In this document: piece by piece, positions 45,157 through 53,628 of the stretch
How positions within the stretch are numbered: position 1 is the stretch's first letter
How the letters are laid out: each line of letters starts with the position of its first letter
Assembly: GCF_004296405.1 (NCBI RefSeq)
Contig: NZ_PSRR01000004.1
Coordinates: forward strand, 1 to 64,000
DNA from: Bradyrhizobium sp. Leo170
Lineage (GTDB): Bacteria; Pseudomonadota; Alphaproteobacteria; Rhizobiales; Xanthobacteraceae
Reading direction: 5' to 3'
Length of the DNA stretch: 64,000 nucleotides
The notes under the pieces: generated by a model
Database searches by the model: none
What the model was told of the DNA's origin: nothing
The model's input: the letters and a program-made list of their open reading frames with translations, nothing else
Position numbers and translations under genes: made by a program

Positions 45157-47468
45157 ACTGGATTGGCCGACGGCTGCCACGATTGGAAGATCCGGCGCTG
45201 CTGAAAGGCGGCGGCAGCTATGTGGCCGATCGCGCGGCCAAGGCGGCCGCCGTCAGTTTCGTGCGCAGCCCGGTCGCGCGCGGAACGATCGTCGATATCG
45301 AGATCCCATCTGATGCAACGGTCTTCACCGGACGAGACCTCGTCGACGTGAAGCCGATCCGGCCGATCCTGCATCGGCCGGACTATGTCGCGATCGGCCA
45401 GCCCGTCCTGCCGATCGATCGCGTCAGCTTCTGCGGGCAGGCGCTCGCGGTCGTCGTTGCCGACGACGCGGCGCTGGCGGAGGACATCGCCGAGCAGGTG
45501 TTCGTCGATATCGACGTCGCGGATGCCATCATCAATTTCGAAACCGCGCTCGCCCCCGATGCAACGCCGGTCCATCCCGAAGCTGCATCTAACGTGCTGG
45601 TCGAAGGGCGCATGAAGACGCAAGGGCTCGACAAGGTCTTTGCGGACGCCGCCGAGATCGTCGCGCTGGACGTGCGCTCGCACCGCCAATCGGCGGCGCC
45701 AATGGAGAACCGCGGCGGGCTCGCCGAATACGACGCGGGATCGGGGCGCGTCACGCTCACAGCCTCGGTGCAGATGCCGCATATGCTCAGGACCGGCATC
45801 GCCGACACGCTGGACATGCCAGAGTCGGACTTGCGCGTGATCGCGCCCGATGTCGGCGGCGGCTTCGGGCAGAAGATGTCGCTATTTCCCGAATATGTCG
45901 TGCTGGTGTGGCTGGCTCGTAAACTGAAGCGGAGCGTCGCCTGGATCGAGGACCGCCGCGAAAATCTGCTCGCCTCCGCCCATAGCCGCGACCAGGCGTT
46001 CAGCCTGCGCGGAGCCTTCGCCAAAGACGGCAGGCTGCTCGGGCTGGAGGCGGATTTGCGTTCCAACATCGGCGCGTTCTCCTGCTATCCCGTGACCTGC
46101 GGGGTCGAGCCGCTGATGGCCTTTGCCGAACTGCCGGGCCCCTATGATTTCGCCGAATACGGCGTTCGCTCGCGCGGCGTGACCACCAATACCTGCATGA
46201 TGGCGCCGTATCGCGGCGTATCGCGGCCGACGCTGACCTTCTCCATGGAACGGATGATGGATGTCGCGGCGAAACGGCTCGGCATCGATGCCGCCGAGAT
46301 CCGCCGCCGCAATCTGATCAAGGCGTTTCCGCATCGTTCGCCGACCGGCCTTGTCTATGACGAGGGAAGTTATCTGCAGGCGATGGAGGTCGCAATCGAT
46401 GCCGCGGACCTGCCGGCGTTCCGGGCGCGGCAGTCGGCGTTGCGCACGCTCGGGCGCTATCTCGGCGTCGGCATTTCCGTGTTCAGCGAGCGGACCGGCT
46501 ACGGCACGCCGGCCTATGCCGCGCGCGGCATGGACATCGTGCCGGGCTACGAGATCGTCGATTGCTCGATGGACCCTTCGGGCGACGTCGTGCTGCGCAT
46601 CGGCTCGTCACCGCATGGCCAAGGCCTGAAGACCAGCCTTGCGCAATTGGTGTCGGACGAGCTCGGCATTGAGCCGCACCGCATCCGGATCATCTCCGGC
46701 GATACCGATGCGACGCCCTATGGCTGGGGCACCTTTGCCAGCCGTTCGATGGTGATCGCCGGCGCTGCCTCGAAGCTCGCGGCGGGAAAGATCGCGGTGA
46801 AGCTCAAGACCATAGCCGCGACCTTGATGGAAACATCATCAGACAATATCGAATTGAAGGACGGCTGGGCGCGGGTGAGCCATTCCAACCAGGCCATGGA
46901 GATCGGCGCGCTGGCGCGGGCCGCCTATCACCAGAGCCATCGCTTCGAGGGGCTATTGCCCGGACTGCATGAGAACGCGGTCTACGATCCCGGCGGCACG
47001 TTCTCGAATGCCTGCCATATCGCTTTTGTCGAGGTCGACATCGAGACCGCCGGCGTTCGCGTCGATCGCTTTCTTGTCGTCGAGGACGCCGGCGTCCTGA
47101 TCAATCCGATGATCGTCGACGGCCAGATCACCGGAGGCGTCGCGCAAGGCATTGCCAACGCGCTGTTCGAGGAGATCGTCTACGACGACACCGGCAATCT
47201 GCTGACCGCGTCCTTTGCCGACTATCTGCCGCCGACCGCGGCGGAGATCCCGGAGATCGAGATCATGCACATGGAAACTGTCTCGCCCGAAAGCGTGACC
47301 AAGGCGAAAGGCGTCGGCGAGGGCGGGGCGATCGGGGCGCCGGCGGCGGTCGTCAACGCGATCTGCGATGCGCTGTCTCCCTTCGGCATCGAACTGTTCG
47401 AACTGCCTGCAACCCCGCAGCGCATCCGCGAGGCGCTGCGCCGGGCCGGAGGTGCGAGCTATGCCTGA
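45153..47468 (+). CDS. Molybdenum hydroxylase large subunit (CoxL-type), second set, copy 1
   Basis: A 771-residue large subunit: DVGGGFGQKM, active-site loop APYRGVSRPT, GSSPHGQGLKT and the catalytic Glu in KGVGEGGAIGA. Complete length. It lies between the FAD and [2Fe-2S] genes with overlaps on both sides. Different loop sequence from the other two large subunits, so probably a different substrate position or role. Confidence 0.9.
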   Translation: MNWIGRRLPRLEDPALLKGGGSYVADRAAKAAAVSFVRSPVARGTIVDIEIPSDATVFTGRDLVDVKPIRPILHRPDYVAIGQPVLPIDRVSFCGQALAVVVADDAALAEDIAEQVFVDIDVADAIINFETALAPDATPVHPEAASNVLVEGRMKTQGLDKVFADAAEIVALDVRSHRQSAAPMENRGGLAEYDAGSGRVTLTASVQMPHMLRTGIADTLDMPESDLRVIAPDVGGGFGQKMSLFPEYVVLVWLARKLKRSVAWIEDRRENLLASAHSRDQAFSLRGAFAKDGRLLGLEADLRSNIGAFSCYPVTCGVEPLMAFAELPGPYDFAEYGVRSRGVTTNTCMMAPYRGVSRPTLTFSMERMMDVAAKRLGIDAAEIRRRNLIKAFPHRSPTGLVYDEGSYLQAMEVAIDAADLPAFRARQSALRTLGRYLGVGISVFSERTGYGTPAYAARGMDIVPGYEIVDCSMDPSGDVVLRIGSSPHGQGLKTSLAQLVSDELGIEPHRIRIISGDTDATPYGWGTFASRSMVIAGAASKLAAGKIAVKLKTIAATLMETSSDNIELKDGWARVSHSNQAMEIGALARAAYHQSHRFEGLLPGLHENAVYDPGGTFSNACHIAFVEVDIETAGVRVDRFLVVEDAGVLINPMIVDGQITGGVAQGIANALFEEIVYDDTGNLLTASFADYLPPTAAEIPEIEIMHMETVSPESVTKAKGVGEGGAIGAPAAVVNAICDALSPFGIELFELPATPQRIREALRRAGGASYA

Positions 47469-47949
47469 CAAGCGCGACGTTACCCTTGCCGTGAACGGCA
47501 AGACTTACGCAGTATCGATCGAGCCGCGCCGGAGCCTTGCCAACGTCCTGCGCGACGATTGCGGGCTGACGGGCACGCATCTCGGCTGCGAGCATGGCGT
47601 CTGCGGCGCCTGCACCGTGCTGGTGAACGACAAGCCGGTCCGCTCCTGCCTGATGTTCGGTGTGCAGGCTGAGGGCAAGACGGTACGCACCGTCGAGGGA
47701 CTGGCCGACGGCGAGACGCTGCATCCGCTACAGCAGGCGTTCTGGGAAAATCACGGCTTGCAATGCGGCTTCTGCACCCCGGGCTTCCTGATGCTCGCCG
47801 CCGGCGCGCTGCAGGAAAATCCTGATATGTCCGACGACGACATCAAGGACGTGCTGTCGTCGAACCTCTGCCGCTGCACCGGCTATCAGAACATCGTCAA
47901 AGCGGTGCGGCTGGCCGCGCGCGAGATGCGGGCGAGAGCGCGGGCATGA
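47461..47949 (+). CDS. Molybdenum hydroxylase [2Fe-2S] subunit (CoxS-type), second set
   Basis: A 162-residue iron-sulfur subunit. N-terminal cluster GCEHGVCGACTVLVND with a following Cys (RSCLMFG), second cluster QCGFCTPGFLM and CRCTGYQN. Its ATG overlaps the end of the preceding large subunit by eight bases and its stop overlaps the next large subunit. Shared by two large subunits. Confidence 0.92.
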   Translation: MPDKRDVTLAVNGKTYAVSIEPRRSLANVLRDDCGLTGTHLGCEHGVCGACTVLVNDKPVRSCLMFGVQAEGKTVRTVEGLADGETLHPLQQAFWENHGLQCGFCTPGFLMLAAGALQENPDMSDDDIKDVLSSNLCRCTGYQNIVKAVRLAAREMRARARA

Positions 47950-50225
47950 GCTTTGTCGGCCGCTCGCTCAAGCGGATCGAGGACCGTCCGCTGCTGATGG
48001 GCCAGGGCGCGTTCGCCGCCGACTGCAACTGGCCGGGCCAGCTCCACATGCGCGTGGTGCGTTCGCCGGTCGCTTTCGGCCGCATCCTTGGCATCGAAAC
48101 CGAGGAGGCAGCCGCGCTCGAGGGCGTCGTCGCGATCTGGACCATTGCCGATCTCGACGATCTGCCGCCGATCGATTTCCGCCAGATGGGCCTCGAGCGG
48201 CTCGCGCCATACCGGCAATTCGTGCTAGCGCGCGATTATGTGCGTTATGTCGGTGAGCCTGTGGCTGTGGTTATCGCCGTCGATCCCTATGTGGCCGAGG
48301 ATGCGGCCGATCTGGTGTTTTGCGATGTCGAGGAACTGGAGCCGCAGCTCGATGCGACCGCCGAGCCGATGGCGTTCATGCCCGATGTTCACCCCGGATT
48401 GATGTCCGAGCCGGCGGTGATCCGCCGCGGCTATGGCGATCTCGACGCGGCCTTTGCCCGCGCGCACAGAGTGGTCGAGTTGGAGGTGAAGATCGGGCGC
48501 CACACCGGCGTGCCGATGGAGACGCGCGGCGGGTTGTGCGTCTACGACGGAGACAAGGATACATTCACACTCTACGGCGCCGCCAAGGTGCCGCACTATA
48601 ACCGCGACGCCATCAGCAGGATGCTGGGCCTCGCGCCGGGACGGCTCGAGCTCAGCGAAGGCCATGTCGGCGGCGGCTTCGGCATTCGCGGCGAGCTTTA
48701 CCCCGAGGACGTGCTGGTCTGCGCCGCGGCGCTGCGGCTGCAGCGTCCGGTGAAATGGATCGAGGATCGAAGGGAGCATCTGCTCGCCGCCAACCATTCG
48801 CGCGACCAGGTCTATCGGCTCAAGGCCGCCGTCGACTCGAGCGGATTCATCCTTGGCCTGAAGGCGGATTTCTTCACCGACCAGGGCGCCTATGTCCGCA
48901 CCCACGGCACCACGGTCACCGATCTCTCGGCGGGCCTGCTGCCGGGCCCTTATGTCATTCCCGCCTATGGTGTCGCTGGCCATATCCGGCTCACCAACAA
49001 GACGCCGGCCGGAACCTATCGCGCGCCCGGCCGCTACGAATCCACTTTCGCGCGCGAGCGGCTGATCGACGCGATCGCCGTCGAGCTCGACCTATCGCCG
49101 GTCGAGGTGCGCCGCGTGAACCTGATCGGCGAAGCGGCGATGCCGTTCGATCGCGGCTTCGAGACGCTCGGAACCAGGGTCGTCTACGACTCCGGCAAGT
49201 ACGCCGATCTGCTCGAACGCGTGCTGGCGCATCTCGACTATGATCGGCTGCAGCAACAGCTCGCTGAACGTCGGAGTGGCGGCGAGCTGGTCGGCTTGGG
49301 CCTTGGCTATTTCGTCGAGAAGAGCGGTCTCGGTCCGCAGGACCTGGTGCGGATGAGGCTCGACATGCACGGCGATATCGAGATCGTCACCGGCGTTGCC
49401 TCGGTCGGACAGGGCGTTGAGACCGCGCTGGCGCAGATCTGCGCGGAGACGCTGCAGGTGCCGATCGAGCGCATCCGCGTGATCCATGGCCAGACCGACC
49501 GGATCGAAATCGGCTTTGGCGCCTTCGCCTCGCGCGTCACCGTCATGGCGGGCTCCGCCGTGAAGATCGCTGCCGAAGCACTGCGTGCCAGCGCGCTGGA
49601 AGTGGCGGCAAAGCTGTTGCAGACCACACCGGAGGTGCTCCGCCTGTCGAACGGCATGATCGAGACCGTCAATGGCAGCGCCTCGCTGCTGCTTGGCGAT
49701 GTCGCCGCGCATCTCGAGCAGACGGGCGGGTTGACGGGCGAGGGGCGTTTCGCTTCCTCGCACATGACCTATCCCTATGGCATCCACGCCGCGCAGGTCC
49801 GCGTCGATCCCGCAACCTGTGCCGTCACCATTGAGCGCTATGTGGTCGCCTACGATGTCGGGCGCGCCGTCAATCCGATGCTGATCGAAGGCCAGATCGT
49901 GGGCGGCGTGGCGCAGGGCGTCGGCGGCGCGTTCCTGGAAGAGTTCGTCTATGACGAGAACGGCCAGCCGCTAGCGGCGAGCTTTGCCGATTATTTGATG
50001 CCGACTTGTCACGAGGTGCCGGAGGTCGAAGTGCTCCTGCGCGAGGATGCGCCGTCGCCGCTCAATCCGCTCGGCGTCAAGGGCGCGGGCGAGGGCGGGA
50101 TCAATGCGGCTGGCGCGGCGCTCGCGGGTGCCATCGACGCCGCCATCCAAAAGCCCGGCGCGGTCGCGCAGCTTCCGATCACGCCCGGCCGCCTGCACGC
50201 CATCTTGCGCGGGGGCCGATCATAA
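47946..50225 (+). CDS. Molybdenum hydroxylase large subunit (CoxL-type), second set, copy 2
   Basis: A 759-residue large subunit: HVGGGFGIRGELYPED, loop GTYRAPGRYEST, VASVGQGVETAL and catalytic Glu in KGAGEGGIN. Overlaps the [2Fe-2S] gene (ATGA). It is complete and distinct from the copy at 45153, so the operon encodes two alternative or cooperating catalytic subunits with one electron-transfer pair. Confidence 0.9.
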   Translation: MSFVGRSLKRIEDRPLLMGQGAFAADCNWPGQLHMRVVRSPVAFGRILGIETEEAAALEGVVAIWTIADLDDLPPIDFRQMGLERLAPYRQFVLARDYVRYVGEPVAVVIAVDPYVAEDAADLVFCDVEELEPQLDATAEPMAFMPDVHPGLMSEPAVIRRGYGDLDAAFARAHRVVELEVKIGRHTGVPMETRGGLCVYDGDKDTFTLYGAAKVPHYNRDAISRMLGLAPGRLELSEGHVGGGFGIRGELYPEDVLVCAAALRLQRPVKWIEDRREHLLAANHSRDQVYRLKAAVDSSGFILGLKADFFTDQGAYVRTHGTTVTDLSAGLLPGPYVIPAYGVAGHIRLTNKTPAGTYRAPGRYESTFARERLIDAIAVELDLSPVEVRRVNLIGEAAMPFDRGFETLGTRVVYDSGKYADLLERVLAHLDYDRLQQQLAERRSGGELVGLGLGYFVEKSGLGPQDLVRMRLDMHGDIEIVTGVASVGQGVETALAQICAETLQVPIERIRVIHGQTDRIEIGFGAFASRVTVMAGSAVKIAAEALRASALEVAAKLLQTTPEVLRLSNGMIETVNGSASLLLGDVAAHLEQTGGLTGEGRFASSHMTYPYGIHAAQVRVDPATCAVTIERYVVAYDVGRAVNPMLIEGQIVGGVAQGVGGAFLEEFVYDENGQPLAASFADYLMPTCHEVPEVEVLLREDAPSPLNPLGVKGAGEGGINAAGAALAGAIDAAIQKPGAVAQLPITPGRLHAILRGGRS

Positions 50226-50232
50226 GGGGGCC

Positions 50233-50853
50233 TCAGTCGCGATCGAGGTTGAACCAGAGCGTGCGGACCTTGGTCTTGCCGTGGTTCCAGAGCTTGTGCT
50301 TGCGGCGCGAGCTATAGGCGATGAGATCGCCCTGCCGCAGCACGTGCTTGATGCCGTCGACCTCGACGGTCAGTTCTCCCTGCAGCACGAAGCCATATTC
50401 GAATCCGTCATGGGTGATCGGATGCTCGGCGCTGCCGGTATGCGGGGCATATTCGTTGACGGCGACCGAGACGCCGCGGCTGCGGTCTTCCCGCATCAGC
50501 CGCCGCACGACATGCTGCGCGGTCTCGACGACGCGCGCCTCGGACGCGCGCACCACGATCTTCTCCTCGGCAAGGCTGCCGCTGACGAGCAGATCCGACA
50601 TCGTGACGCCGAGCGCGCTCGCGATCACGATCAGCGATCCGATCGAGGGCGAGGCGCGTCCGCGCTCGACCAGGCTGAGCATCGAAGCGCTGAGGCCGGA
50701 GACGTCGGCAAGCTCCTGCAGCGTCAGTCCGCGCGCCTGCCGCAATTCGCGGATGCGCACGCCGATGGCGGCGAGCGTGTTCGCGGTGGTCTCGGCGATT
50801 TCCTCCGACAGATGGGCAAGATCGGCGTTCGCCTCGGTCTCGGATTGGCTCAT
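50233..50853 (-). CDS. XRE-cupin transcriptional regulator
   Basis: A 206-residue regulator: N-terminal XRE helix-turn-helix (IRELRQARGLTLQELADVSG, SASMLSLVERGRASPSIGSL) and C-terminal cupin (FEYGFVLQGELTVEVDG; GDLIAYSSRRKH). Such regulators sense small molecules by the cupin. It is divergent from the twin cupin genes and convergent with the molybdenum hydroxylase operon; the inverted repeat at 50927 is a likely target. ATG 50853 chosen; the frame upstream runs through the promoter. Confidence 0.9.
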   Translation of the reverse strand: MSQSETEANADLAHLSEEIAETTANTLAAIGVRIRELRQARGLTLQELADVSGLSASMLSLVERGRASPSIGSLIVIASALGVTMSDLLVSGSLAEEKIVVRASEARVVETAQHVVRRLMREDRSRGVSVAVNEYAPHTGSAEHPITHDGFEYGFVLQGELTVEVDGIKHVLRQGDLIAYSSRRKHKLWNHGKTKVRTLWFNLDRD

Positions 50854-50926
50854 GTGCTGACGCTCCCGGCGCCGTTCGTCCTGGTCTTCGCAAAGAAGAC
50901 GTTGCGTGTCCTGTGATTTTGAATAT

Positions 50927-50943
50927 ACTAAAAATACTTTAGT
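50927..50943. promoter_or_regulatory. Operator candidate in the divergent regulator/cupin promoter
   Basis: ACTAAA (50927-50932) and TTTAGT (50938-50943) form a perfect inverted repeat with a five-base spacer, inside an AT-rich stretch between the XRE-cupin regulator and the first cupin gene. A natural site for autoregulation and control of the cupin genes. Confidence 0.45.
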
Positions 50944-50965
50944 TTGGATCAAAAAATAGGCGGCG

Positions 50966-51358
50966 ATGGCCAATCTCTCGTTTTCCCAGGTTCGAGTCAT
51001 CGACAGCGCCGCCGGATGTCCAGAAATACCGATCGTAGAGGGCGAGGGCAACGCGAAGGTTGTGCTGTCGCGGCACAATGGCGCGGCGTTCCGCAGTTTT
51101 CAGCTCGTGTCGCTGCAGCAGAATGCGCGCACCATCGACCTCAGCCATGCGTCCGACTGCGTGTACTACGTGATCGCGGGCGAGGGCGCGATCGTCGATA
51201 CGGCCGGTGGCTCGCGCCACGAGGTCGCCGAAGGGCACATGGTCCATATCGATGCCGGCGATCGCTACCGCATCGAGGCGGGTGCAGCCGGCATCAAGGT
51301 GATCGGCGGGCCGTGCCCGGCCGATGCCAGTCTCTACTCAATGATCGCAGCGAGCTAG
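50966..51358 (+). CDS. Cupin-domain protein, first of a tandem pair
   Basis: A 130-residue single cupin: DLSHASDCVYYVIAGEGAIV and EVAEGHMVHIDAGDRYRIEA, ending VIGGPCPADASLYSM. The His at the first cupin motif suggests metal binding, though not all ligands are obvious. It starts next to the XRE-cupin regulator and is followed after three bases by a second cupin gene. Confidence 0.8.
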   Translation: MANLSFSQVRVIDSAAGCPEIPIVEGEGNAKVVLSRHNGAAFRSFQLVSLQQNARTIDLSHASDCVYYVIAGEGAIVDTAGGSRHEVAEGHMVHIDAGDRYRIEAGAAGIKVIGGPCPADASLYSMIAAS

Positions 51359-51361
51359 ACC

Positions 51362-51766
51362 ATGGCCATTCGCCTGTTTCATCGCGACCATCCGACGCTG
51401 CGCTTGCCGCTGATCTCCAAGGACGCACGTTTCGTGATCTGGCCCGGCGTTGGCGCCTGGCAGGCAAATCTCAACTATGTCTGCCTCGAACCTGGCGAGG
51501 CCAACGTTCCCCATATCCACACCCAGTCGGAGGACACGATCTTCATCCTCGAAGGCGAGGGGACGATTCACGACTACACCAACAACATCTCGCTGCCCTT
51601 CCACGCCGGCTGCATCGTCCACGTGCCCGTGGGCGTCAAGCATGCGGTCGCGGCCAATCGTGGCAGCCATATCGTCAGTGTCGGCGGTCCCTGTCCGGCT
51701 GACGTTCCGCTGCTGAAAAAAGTCGGTGCGCTGCCGGCGGATGCGACGCCGCCGCTATCGGCGTAA
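51362..51766 (+). CDS. Cupin-domain protein, second of a tandem pair
   Basis: A 134-residue single cupin with classical ligands: VPHIHTQSEDTIFILEGEG (two His and Glu) and HVPVGVKHAVAAN (His). It shares the ending GGPCPAD with the cupin just upstream, so the two are paralogues. Three-base spacing makes them one operon. It may isomerise or hydrolyse a pathway intermediate; this is inference from context. Confidence 0.82.
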   Translation: MAIRLFHRDHPTLRLPLISKDARFVIWPGVGAWQANLNYVCLEPGEANVPHIHTQSEDTIFILEGEGTIHDYTNNISLPFHAGCIVHVPVGVKHAVAANRGSHIVSVGGPCPADVPLLKKVGALPADATPPLSA

Positions 51767-51826
51767 TCGGGCCGGCGCATGAAGCTGGGCTCCGCGGCAT
51801 GGATGAACTGGTCGAGGTGATGGGCG

Positions 51827-52069
51827 ATGTCGCCAGCGCCAGCCTTGCACGACACTAGCCGTCCCGTGTTCCAGCGCGAATACTACATTGTGACCCTCAG
51901 CGACGACTGCCGCTCCGTGTGGCGGTGGGAAATCAAGCGCAGAGGCGCGCCGATGGGCGTCAGAGTGACCGGAGATGGATATTCATCCCAGCGCGCGGCG
52001 GAAGAGGCCGGAAAGCACGCCCTCGCGGAATTCCTCCTTGCGGTCGCTTCCGAGCAGAAGCGCGGATGA
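51827..52069 (+). CDS. Small conserved hypothetical protein
   Basis: An 80-residue protein with YYIVTLSDDCRSVWRWEIKR and YSSQRAAEEAGKHALAEFL, a type I recall as a small rhizobial protein of unknown function. A later ATG would shorten it; the start is uncertain. The interval after it holds only the terminator at 52171. Confidence 0.6.
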   Translation: MSPAPALHDTSRPVFQREYYIVTLSDDCRSVWRWEIKRRGAPMGVRVTGDGYSSQRAAEEAGKHALAEFLLAVASEQKRG

Positions 52070-52170
52070 GATGATCGCGTCGACGTGTGCTCGGAACGGA
52101 TCGATCAGCCAGACCTCTGCGCCTGCTCGGCGAACCGCCGGTCTTTTATCGCAGGCCCTGGCAAATCAAG

Positions 52171-52197
52171 AGGGCTGCGGTGTCACACCGCAGCCCT
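52171..52197. terminator. Perfect palindromic terminator
   Basis: A 27-base palindrome with 13-bp arms (AGGGCTGCGGTGT and its complement) around a single C. It lies 36 bases after the stop of the leftward BA14K gene at 52233. Confidence 0.6.
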
Positions 52198-52232
52198 GAA
52201 AGCAGATACGGTCGCGACTACATCTGAAAGAC

Positions 52233-52592
52233 TTACTGGCAGGGATACCGCCGGCCCTTTGCCACGTACGTATTCGACGCTGGATCGTAGGAGCGGTAGC
52301 GCTGCGCGCAAGATGCCGCGTGCTGCTGGGCGGCGGCGGCTTCCTGCTGGGCGGCGGCAGTGGCTGCACCGGCCGCGATGGCGCCGCCGATGAGGCCGCC
52401 GACCAGTCCGCCAACACCGACGCCGTTGTCATAGCACTGTCCGTAACGGCACCAGACCTTCTCGGTCAATGCCGGGACCGCGGCAGCAAGACCCGTGCTG
52501 GTCTGTAACGGAGCCGAAATCGCGGAGGCTGAAAGCACCACGGCACCGGTGGTGGCCATCAAAACGACTTTCAAAATGTGATCGGTTCGCAT
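52233..52592 (-). CDS. BA14K-family secreted protein
   Basis: A 119-residue secreted protein: hydrophobic leader (VVLMATTGAVVLSASAISA), a Cys pair WCRYGQCYDNG, a Gly/Ala transmembrane-like stretch (GVGVGGLVGGLIGGAIAAGA) and the C-terminal motif SCAQRYRSYDPASNTYVA. Same family as the protein at 31849 but with an added Cys pair. Confidence 0.82.
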   Translation of the reverse strand: MRTDHILKVVLMATTGAVVLSASAISAPLQTSTGLAAAVPALTEKVWCRYGQCYDNGVGVGGLVGGLIGGAIAAGAATAAAQQEAAAAQQHAASCAQRYRSYDPASNTYVAKGRRYPCQ

Positions 52593-52749
52593 CGAATCTC
52601 CTGCTTCATTCCTGTGGGCGCAGGTCGGCGCCTGCCTCCCGATTCCTGAACATGGATTACGGGCTCGCCTGGCCTCGGCCCGGGCGAGACCGTATACGCA
52701 CGGCCGGTTGCAATTCGCGCGTCAGCATAAGTTCACAGATGGGCGGAGT

Positions 52750-53160
52750 TTATTGGCCGGCTGCGTCCACGACGCGGCAGAGGTTATTGCTGACACCTGG
52801 AGCCAATTGTCCTGGCGGCAAGGTGAAGACCGCATCGACGCGGCTACCTCTGCCTTCCTTGCGGACGACGACCTGCAACGTTTGTGGTCGGCCGGATCCG
52901 GTTGTCTCTTGCTGAGTGGTCAGCGTGCCAAGCTTCTTGTCCACGTTCACACCGACAAAGCCCTCTGCCAGAACGGCCCGGGAAACCTTGTCAAGGGCGA
53001 CACTGGGATTGACGGACGGGAAAATCATCCAGGTCTTGTGGGTCATGCCCGTCACCATCGGAACGCCGCTGCTCTGGAAGTGCTCTGCGCAGCTATCGGC
53101 CAGCGCAGGCATAGACGACAGAACCATGAGCGTGAACACGCAAGTTATTCTTGTAAGCAT
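52750..53160 (-). CDS. Small secreted protein, unknown
   Basis: A 136-residue protein with a signal peptide (LTRITCVFTLMVLSSMPALA) and a mature domain starting DSCAEHFQSSGVPMV, with a central TWMIFPSVNPSVALDKVSRA. No family recognised. The ATG at 53160 gives a normal signal peptide, but the ribosome site is weak. Confidence 0.6.
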   Translation of the reverse strand: MLTRITCVFTLMVLSSMPALADSCAEHFQSSGVPMVTGMTHKTWMIFPSVNPSVALDKVSRAVLAEGFVGVNVDKKLGTLTTQQETTGSGRPQTLQVVVRKEGRGSRVDAVFTLPPGQLAPGVSNNLCRVVDAAGQ

Positions 53161-53260
53161 GCTTTCATAACCTGTTGGAGTAAGTCGGGAGGATTGCGAC
53201 CAAACGCGCCGTAAGTCCATCGATGCCTTCGCATTCTGGATGGAGGCATTCGGATTTTGG

Positions 53261-53380
53261 CTAGTGCACGGAGTGATCCTGCAAGCGATCGGCGATCTGG
53301 CCGACGTAGGAAACGCCGACGCTCGCCTGCGACGTCACGCGCAGGTCGAGCCCGCCTTCCATGAGCGCCGCGAGAATGGA
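53261..53380 (-). pseudogene. C-terminal remnant of an autotransporter
   Basis: The minus-strand frame reads LMEGGLDLRVTSQASVGVSY followed by VGQIADRLQDHSVH and a stop. This is the last part of an autotransporter beta-barrel; intact relatives continue with about seven more residues ending in Phe. A stop in frame upstream at 53381 shows that the rest is gone. The surrounding 53161-53628 has no other gene. Confidence 0.6.
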
Positions 53381-53628
53381 TCAGCGCTTTTTCGGAATAG
53401 AGGCCCGCGAATTAAATCAAATCTTAGCTTTCGCGGCTCGGTTGCGCGATCTGGATGTTTCGTTCGACAATTGGATATTGAGAGAAAGAATTGATAGAAG
53501 GAGAGCTCGACCTGAATTGACCAAAGCTGTTCTAGCGTGGTGACGCGGGTCTGTGCCTCTGGCGGACGCCCTGAACGATGGATACTCGGTCTGATGGGTG
53601 AGATCGGTTCGCGTCCAGCAAAAGTCCA

